This document shows positions 6,022 through 9,886 of a stretch of 9,886 nucleotides of DNA, piece after piece. Both the position numbers and the translations under genes were made by a program. Source of the stretch: CAZKZZ01 sp964557375 (GTDB lineage: Bacteria > Spirochaetota > Spirochaetia > SPDA01 > CAZJBZ01); assembly GCA_964557375.1 (NCBI GenBank), contig CAZKZZ010000138.1, positions 1 to 9,886 of the forward strand. Direction: 5' to 3'. Positions within the stretch are counted from its first letter, which is position 1. Each line of letters begins with the position of its first letter. The notes below the pieces were generated by a model. The model was not told where the DNA came from. It saw only the letters and a program-made list of their open reading frames with translations, and did not search any database.

Positions 6022-7278
6022 TTACTCTTCCTCTGCAATCGTATCGAATGAGTAGTGGACTTCCTGGAATCGGGAGCGAAACTCCTTTACCTCTTCGCCT
6101 ATATACTTGCCGTCCATTAGGCACGACTTGAATAAATCGGCAATGATATCCATCTCCGGTTCATTCATCCCAACCCGTGTCATCTCCTGCACTCCGAGCC
6201 GGATTCCTGCAGGATTGGTAACATTTTCCAGAGGTTCGTGGGGAAGCAGATTCATATTGAGAATAATATTGTTGTCTTTCAAATGACGGGCCACTTCATC
6301 CCCGCCGCCGAACTCCGATACTTCGAGCGCCAACTGATGGCTTTCGGTATAGCCGAAATCAGCGCCCTGGACGTTGAACCCCAGCTCGTGCAGTTTTTTC
6401 CCGAAGTATTTTGCATTGGCGACCACCTGTTCCGCATACTCCTTACCGAACTCCATAAACTCATAGGCGGTGATCGCAAGCGGCACTAAGGTATCGAGGT
6501 GATGGTTCGAAGAAGAGCCCGGAAACGCCCCTTTATCGATTTTCCGCCACTCAGATTCACCGGCATTGCTCAAGACAAGCCCGCGCTGAGAGCCGAAAAA
6601 CGTTTTATGACTCGAACCGGTCATGATTGTCGCCCCTTCCTGCAGAGGATTTTGAAACTTCCCGCCCGCAATCAAGCCGAGCACATGGGCGGCATCGTAG
6701 AAGATTGTAATTCCCTGGTCTCTGCAGGCAGCAGCAATTTCTTTTACCGGCTCAGGAAACAGGAAGAGACTTTTCCCGAATATGATCACTTTCACGGGAA
6801 GAATTTTGATCAACTCAATGGTTCGATCAACATCGATATGATATCCGTCCTTGGTGATAGGAAAGTTAATAATATTGGTGGTGTACTTTCCTACCGAACC
6901 GACGCGGTGATGGCTGATATGACCGCCGCCGGGAGTCGAGTTTACCATCACCAGGTCCCCAGGGTGGATATATCTGCTAAACGTTGCATCATTGGCAATG
7001 GTCCCGCTTATGGGCCGGACGTCGATATGCCTGCAGTGAAAGAGGCTTTTTAGATGTTTTTTTACCCGGGCCTCGATTTCATCGATAATTTCGGTGCCTT
7101 GGTAATATCGTTCTCCGGGATGGCCTTCGGCGTATCGATGAGCAAAATCAGAACCCATAACCTCCCTGGCCCTGTTGCTCAATACATTTTCACTGGCAAT
7201 CAGGTTGATCGTCTCCGACCGCCATGCGTTCTGCTGTTTTACCAACTTCTCTATTTGATGTACGTTTCGTTCATACAT
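6022..7278 (-). CDS. glyA: serine hydroxymethyltransferase, archaeal-type (PLP fold-type I)
   Basis: The protein has 418 residues from the chosen ATG. SHMT converts serine and a tetrahydropterin C1 carrier to glycine and the methylene carrier. Visible family features are LIASEN at 26-31 with E30, the RYAEG...ERYYQG block (48-61), SGT.AN (91-96), FYDAAH (193-198) with the PLP-contacting D195 and H198, the Schiff-base K225 in GSSHKT, and R360 in GIRLG for substrate carboxylate. The lysine motif and the GGGHISHH stretch (117-124) resemble archaeal SHMTs rather than the THKTLRGPRGG form of common bacterial GlyA. A related transaldolase-like activity is the main alternative. The reading frame extends to a TTG (7335), but that TTG sits directly beside a TTGACG -35 box, while the ATG at 7278 has a TGAGG about 11 nt upstream and matches the usual N terminus. 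The gene is monocistronic, divergent from the phosphatase and convergent on the cyclophilin. Confidence 0.88.
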   Translation of the reverse strand: MYERNVHQIEKLVKQQNAWRSETINLIASENVLSNRAREVMGSDFAHRYAEGHPGERYYQGTEIIDEIEARVKKHLKSLFHCRHIDVRPISGTIANDATFSRYIHPGDLVMVNSTPGGGHISHHRVGSVGKYTTNIINFPITKDGYHIDVDRTIELIKILPVKVIIFGKSLFLFPEPVKEIAAACRDQGITIFYDAAHVLGLIAGGKFQNPLQEGATIMTGSSHKTFFGSQRGLVLSNAGESEWRKIDKGAFPGSSSNHHLDTLVPLAITAYEFMEFGKEYAEQVVANAKYFGKKLHELGFNVQGADFGYTESHQLALEVSEFGGGDEVARHLKDNNIILNMNLLPHEPLENVTNPAGIRLGVQEMTRVGMNEPEMDIIADLFKSCLMDGKYIGEEVKEFRSRFQEVHYSFDTIAEEE

Positions 7279-7313
7279 TATTATTTCTGCCTCACAATGT
7301 TTCGGTTTCAAGT

Positions 7314-7342
7314 ACCTTACTGGGATTGTTCTCAACCGTCAA
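7314..7342 (-). promoter_or_regulatory. predicted SHMT promoter
   Basis: On the minus strand TTGACG (7342-7337, 5 of 6) and TAAGGT (7319-7314, 3 of 6) are spaced by 17 bp. The predicted +1 is near 7307, giving a leader of about 29 nt that includes the TGAGG at 7290-7294. The weak -10 lowers confidence. Confidence 0.42.
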
Positions 7343-7368
7343 GATGGTAGAATCTTCTCTTTTCCTTC

Positions 7369-7387
7369 TATAATATAGAGAGAGGAG
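7369..7387 (+). promoter_or_regulatory. -10 box and ribosome-binding site of the phosphatase gene
   Basis: A perfect TATAAT lies at 7369-7374, predicting +1 near 7381. AGAGGAG at 7381-7387 is a strong SD 7 nt before the ATG at 7395, so the whole leader would be about 14 nt and start with the SD. No good -35 is seen at 7346-7351 (GGTAGA), so an activator or another spacing may be used. Confidence 0.62.
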
Positions 7388-7394
7388 CGTAACA

Positions 7395-8174
7395 ATGTTC
7401 GAGGCACGAGGTTCATTAGCACTCATTAAGCCGGAGCTGGTAAACAGAGTCGTTTTATTCGGAGATATCCACGGTGATTTCGACAGTTTTGAAGAAGGAC
7501 TTACCCATTGGGGCGAGGATGATCTGCTCGTCCTGTTAGGCGATTATGCCGACCGAGGGCCGGAAGGAGTCGAGGTAATCGAGAAGACCGCCGAGTTGAT
7601 GGAAAACTACCCGGATAGAGTGATTGCCCTGCAGGGGAACCATGAAGTGTATACGGAAGACGGCGAACCAACCTTTGCTCCGTGCACGTTAATTGAAGAA
7701 GTTACACGCAAGCGGGGGTCCTGGAAACAGTACTGGTCTTTTTTAAGTGGGTTTTTCTCGAAGCTTTTCCTCTCTGCACTGTTTCCCGGTCATTTTCTCT
7801 TTGTTCATGGAGGGATCCACAGTTCCATTACCGGAGTGCACGACCTCGAATCTCCCCGAGGGAAAATATTCCCGAGCTTTTTCTGGAGTGACCCGGGTGA
7901 CGAGCCGGGGGAACGGGCTAATATGCGGGGGATCGGGACGGTGTTCGGCCCGGATGTAAGTAACACAGTACTCACTTCACTCGGTGTTACCACACTTCTG
8001 AGAAGCCATGAACCGAGGAAGGCCCGGAGGGGACCGGCTGTTCAACACGAGGGGCGGATCATAACCACCAGTTCTACTACGATCTACGGCGGTAAGGCGT
8101 TTATCCTCACTATCGATCCGGACCGGCCTCTCTCGGAACCGGAAAATCTGGAAAACGCAACCCGTTTTCTCTGA
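7395..8174 (+). CDS. PPP-family (PP1/PP2A-like) serine/threonine protein phosphatase
   Basis: This 259-residue cytosolic protein carries the full metallophosphoesterase motif series of the PPP family. The motifs are GDIHG (23-27), GDYADRG (49-55), GNHE (81-84), VHGG (137-140) and LLRSHE (201-206). D24, H26, D50, N82, H138 and H205 are the expected ligands of the two-metal centre, and R54 is expected to bind phosphate. The SFFWSDP block (161-167) and the FGPDV block (185-189) align with WSDP and FGADV of eukaryotic PP1, so this is a true PPP-type phosphatase and not a generic phosphoesterase. It is close to a minimal catalytic domain with a short C-terminal tail. Substrates are unknown, and no Hanks-type kinase is in the window. 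A diadenosine-tetraphosphatase (ApaH-like) activity is a less likely alternative. A strong SD fixes the start. The START-like gene follows 86 bp downstream on the same strand. Confidence 0.9.
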   Translation: MFEARGSLALIKPELVNRVVLFGDIHGDFDSFEEGLTHWGEDDLLVLLGDYADRGPEGVEVIEKTAELMENYPDRVIALQGNHEVYTEDGEPTFAPCTLIEEVTRKRGSWKQYWSFLSGFFSKLFLSALFPGHFLFVHGGIHSSITGVHDLESPRGKIFPSFFWSDPGDEPGERANMRGIGTVFGPDVSNTVLTSLGVTTLLRSHEPRKARRGPAVQHEGRIITTSSTTIYGGKAFILTIDPDRPLSEPENLENATRFL

Positions 8175-8221
8175 TTTCGGGTTCATACTCACTATACACC
8201 CTATACGCGCCATTGTGCCGC

Positions 8222-8251
8222 TGGACAAACAATCACTGAATGTGCTACAAA
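8222..8251 (+). promoter_or_regulatory. possible promoter of the START-like gene
   Basis: TGGACA (8222-8227, 5 of 6) and TACAAA (8246-8251, 4 of 6) are 18 bp apart. They predict a +1 near 8258, three bases before an ATG at 8261. This is a weak match and read-through from the phosphatase gene is equally possible. I see no other signal in the short gap after 8174; a TTGT/ACAA pair near the TGGACA is too weak for a terminator. Confidence 0.25.
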
Positions 8252-8260
8252 CCAAAAACT

Positions 8261-8971
8261 ATGCAGAATAAAATGATCCGAATTATTTCCATATGTATAT
8301 TGATAGGTCTTATTACACCGGTGGCTATTTCTGCAACCGGAGAGGGCATTGAAAAGAAACTTTCTCCGGGGGAGCTCAATCGTATCGAACAGGGAGAGCT
8401 GGTGTATAAAGAAAAGGAAGTCGAAGGGAGTGTCTGGCCGGAGAGGAAGATTTATGCAGTAATTCCGGTGGAACCGGTGGAAGCAGCGGCCGTATTCGCC
8501 GATTATGAATATCAAAAAGAGTACATTCCGGATATGGTAGAGGCAACGGTGATCCGGCAGGACTCACCGACGGAGACCGTCGTTTCCTATCTAGTGGAGA
8601 TGCCCTGGCCGGTGGTAAAAGAGGAGTTCACCAATAGCCACACCATCAAAACGTATCGTGAAGATGGGGGAGATGGGTATCTCATAGCATGGGAACAGCT
8701 CGACGGCAGCTCGGCTGAAAACAGCCATGGCTCGGCACGGTTTGAACCGTACGATGAGGGTAGATGCATCATGGAATACACCTCCTTCATCCAACCGAAA
8801 TCAGCTCTAGCGGGGCTCGGTTTTGTCGAAAAAAAAGGGAAAGAAAATCTGAAAAAATCGGTCACTGCCTTAATCGATGAGATAATCGAAGTGCGCCGAA
8901 ACAAGACCAACCTGTTGTTAGAACAACTGCAGCAGCTCCAAGCCGCTCTCGACGGAACCTACGTCTACTAA
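8261..8971 (+). CDS. exported START/SRPBCC-fold lipid-binding-like protein
   Basis: The protein has 236 residues from the chosen ATG. A signal peptide of about 25 residues (MQNKMIR n-region, Ile/Leu-rich core, AISA cleavage site) indicates export to the periplasm. The rest resembles START/SRPBCC proteins, whose helix-grip fold encloses a hydrophobic ligand. In mature order there are WPERKIYAVIPV, the AAAVFADYEYQKEYIPD helix-turn, VSYLVEMPWPVVKEEF, a strand with YLIAWEQLDG, and a long C-terminal helix ending in a Leu/Gln-rich stretch (LLLEQLQQLQAAL). The ligand is unknown; lipids or isoprenoids are typical of the fold. An upstream in-frame ATG (8240) would add 7 residues and an inner one (8273) would remove 4. 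None has a clear SD, and 8261 gives the most regular signal peptide, so the start is uncertain. The gene converges on the SDR gene, with 74 bp between the stops. Confidence 0.78.
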   Translation: MQNKMIRIISICILIGLITPVAISATGEGIEKKLSPGELNRIEQGELVYKEKEVEGSVWPERKIYAVIPVEPVEAAAVFADYEYQKEYIPDMVEATVIRQDSPTETVVSYLVEMPWPVVKEEFTNSHTIKTYREDGGDGYLIAWEQLDGSSAENSHGSARFEPYDEGRCIMEYTSFIQPKSALAGLGFVEKKGKENLKKSVTALIDEIIEVRRNKTNLLLEQLQQLQAALDGTYVY

Positions 8972-9017
8972 ACGAAATTTTGCATCGGGATGATATCTCA
9001 ATAATCTAAACGTAAAA

Positions 9018-9056
9018 TAATGCGGCCCCGCCTTACTCTATCGTTTTAATGCGGCC
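9018..9056. repeat. 10-bp direct repeat TAATGCGGCC in the convergent gap
   Basis: TAATGCGGCC occurs at 9018-9027 and again at 9047-9056, a 29-bp period, the second copy covering the last codons of the SDR gene. The first copy continues into CCCGCC and could form only a 3-bp GGC/GCC hairpin, followed on the minus strand by ATTATTTTA, so it is at best a weak terminator for the SDR gene. No convincing terminator is seen for the START-like gene in the gap 8972-9045. Chance is a fair explanation for the repeat. Confidence 0.35.
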
Positions 9057-9867
9057 TTTTTAACACTGCTTTAAAAAGACGGTCAGTAAGCCGGGCCGGG
9101 AGCCGCGCCAAAATATTCCGGCCGACATCATTGTTGACCCGGTAGCGGAGGCGAGGCCGATTACTGTACAGTGCTTTGCGGATTACAGCGGCCACCCTTA
9201 GCGGTTGGACCGCCTTTTTTTGCTCCCGTTCTACTAAATCCGCAATTTTTTCAAGATACTGTCTGAAATAGACCGAAACAGTTGCTGCTTCCATAAAGCA
9301 GGGCCGGTTGGACTGGAGAAGAGCGGTTTCTACCGGGCCGGGCTGAATGATGATCACCTTGATCTCGAGAAGCTGGAGTTCCCGCCGCAGGGCATCGGAG
9401 TACGCTTCTACCCCGAATTTGGTAATGGAGTAGAGTCCGTTGAAACAGGCGGACAGCCGGGCAGTTTCTGAGCTCATATTTACAATGCGGCCTCTCTCTG
9501 CAAATAACAGCGGAAAGAAGTGACGATTGACACGGTACATCCCGGTGAGGTTCGTCTCGAGCATCTGCGAGAAAACGGCAGCATCGGTTTCTATCAGGGG
9601 AGCTGTGCGGAAAATACCGGCAGTGTTGACGATGCCGTGGATGCCGTCACATCGGCTGCTTATCTCCTTACATGCGTTTTGCACGCTCTCTTCCCGGGTC
9701 ACGTCTATTATCACCGGAATTATCTCACCGGCGGGATCCACACCTGATGTCGGCCCAGGATTAATATCCCCTGCAAACACCCGGTGTCCGTCGGCTGCGA
9801 GGATCTCCGCAACGGCCCAGCCGATCCCGCCCGCAGCGCCTGTTACCAGATAATTTCGTTTTTCCAT
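9046..9867 (-). CDS. short-chain dehydrogenase/reductase (SDR), classical type
   Basis: The protein has 273 residues from the chosen ATG. It is a single Rossmann-fold oxidoreductase with the cofactor motif TGAAGGIG (9-16), D34 at the end of the second strand (which usually favours NAD(H) over NADP(H)), NTAG (81-84), N106 in ETNLTG, a catalytic Ser in NMSS (130-133), and YSITK with Y146 and K150. QPGPVET (175-181) is the usual loop after the fifth helix. The C-terminal 70 residues are basic and form the variable substrate-binding region, so the substrate cannot be named. A longer frame starts at an ATG (9885) near the window edge, but the Rossmann strand starts right after the ATG at 9867, and a TACACT -10-like box lies between the two. 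The gene is complete in the window and its upstream region is cut off at 9886. Confidence 0.92.
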   Translation of the reverse strand: MEKRNYLVTGAAGGIGWAVAEILAADGHRVFAGDINPGPTSGVDPAGEIIPVIIDVTREESVQNACKEISSRCDGIHGIVNTAGIFRTAPLIETDAAVFSQMLETNLTGMYRVNRHFFPLLFAERGRIVNMSSETARLSACFNGLYSITKFGVEAYSDALRRELQLLEIKVIIIQPGPVETALLQSNRPCFMEAATVSVYFRQYLEKIADLVEREQKKAVQPLRVAAVIRKALYSNRPRLRYRVNNDVGRNILARLPARLTDRLFKAVLKRPH

Positions 9868-9875
9868 GCAAGGGG

Positions 9876-9881
9876 AGTGTA
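9876..9881 (-). promoter_or_regulatory. possible -10 box of the SDR gene
   Basis: TACACT (4 of 6) on the minus strand would put +1 near 9869, two bases before the ATG at 9867. No SD is present before that ATG (the bases are CTCCCCTTGC). The matching -35 would fall beyond the right edge, so this is tentative. Confidence 0.22.
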
Positions 9882-9886
9882 CCATT

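Noticed and set aside
6499..7053. Open 184-codon frame on the plus strand
   Set aside because: It lies wholly antisense to the SHMT gene, has no domain pattern and no SD, and is explained as a shadow frame.
8201..8910. Minus-strand frames of 63-107 codons opposite the START-like gene
   Set aside because: Antisense shadows without any domain signature or ribosome-binding site; the plus frame has a signal peptide and START-like pattern.
1..9886. Mobile elements, CRISPR, toxin-antitoxin or defence genes
   Set aside because: No terminal repeats, transposase or integrase motifs, or regularly spaced repeats were found; every larger ORF belongs to a recognised non-mobile family, and the tRNA shows no attachment-site duplication in the window.

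Overview
The window reads as ordinary chromosomal sequence from a free-living, diderm-type bacterium of moderate GC. It has no phage, transposon, CRISPR or obvious island genes. The mix of proteins (a cyclophilin with a long internal insert, an archaeal-style serine hydroxymethyltransferase, multi-domain PAS/GAF kinases, an EAL protein and a eukaryote-like PPP phosphatase) suggests a spirochaete such as Spirochaeta sensu lato. That assignment is an inference from protein style and no marker in the window proves it.

Layout, left to right: the 5' three-quarters of a tRNA-Val(CAC) runs off the left edge on the minus strand (1-54). It diverges from an MgtC/SapB-family membrane protein (124-837, plus). 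That gene converges, with only 3 bp between stop codons, on a PAS-GGDEF-EAL protein (841-2526, minus). Upstream of it on the same strand lies a REC-PAS-GAF-GAF-HisKA_2-HATPase hybrid kinase (2614-5079, minus). This diverges from an exported cyclophilin (5136-5984, plus), which converges on an archaeal-type SHMT (6022-7278, minus). The SHMT diverges from a PPP-family Ser/Thr phosphatase (7395-8174, plus), which is followed by an exported START/SRPBCC-fold protein (8261-8971, plus). A short-chain dehydrogenase (9046-9867, minus) closes the window. All genes other than the tRNA appear intact. No intergenic stretch exceeds about 120 bp.

Functionally, the kinase and the EAL protein form a likely signalling pair. 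The kinase has a receiver at its N terminus, two GAF sensors and a HisKA_2 transmitter, but no DNA-binding output. The EAL protein has a PAS sensor, a GGDEF domain that has lost its metal ligands but keeps an I-site-like RxxD, and an EAL domain with all the catalytic residues I can check, so it is predicted to degrade c-di-GMP. The other genes look like single housekeeping or accessory functions without an evident shared pathway.

The most notable pattern is in the starts. For mgtC, the EAL gene, the kinase and, less surely, the START and SDR genes, a -10-like box places the predicted transcription start 0-9 nt before a well-supported ATG and there is no Shine-Dalgarno sequence. The cyclophilin and the phosphatase instead have classic leaders and strong SDs. 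Two apparent upstream TTG starts lie inside or next to TTGAC-type -35 boxes, and a third (the kinase) lies upstream of a consensus -10. The longer ORFs that begin there are therefore probably artefacts. I found no clear evidence of a wholly new biological system here.
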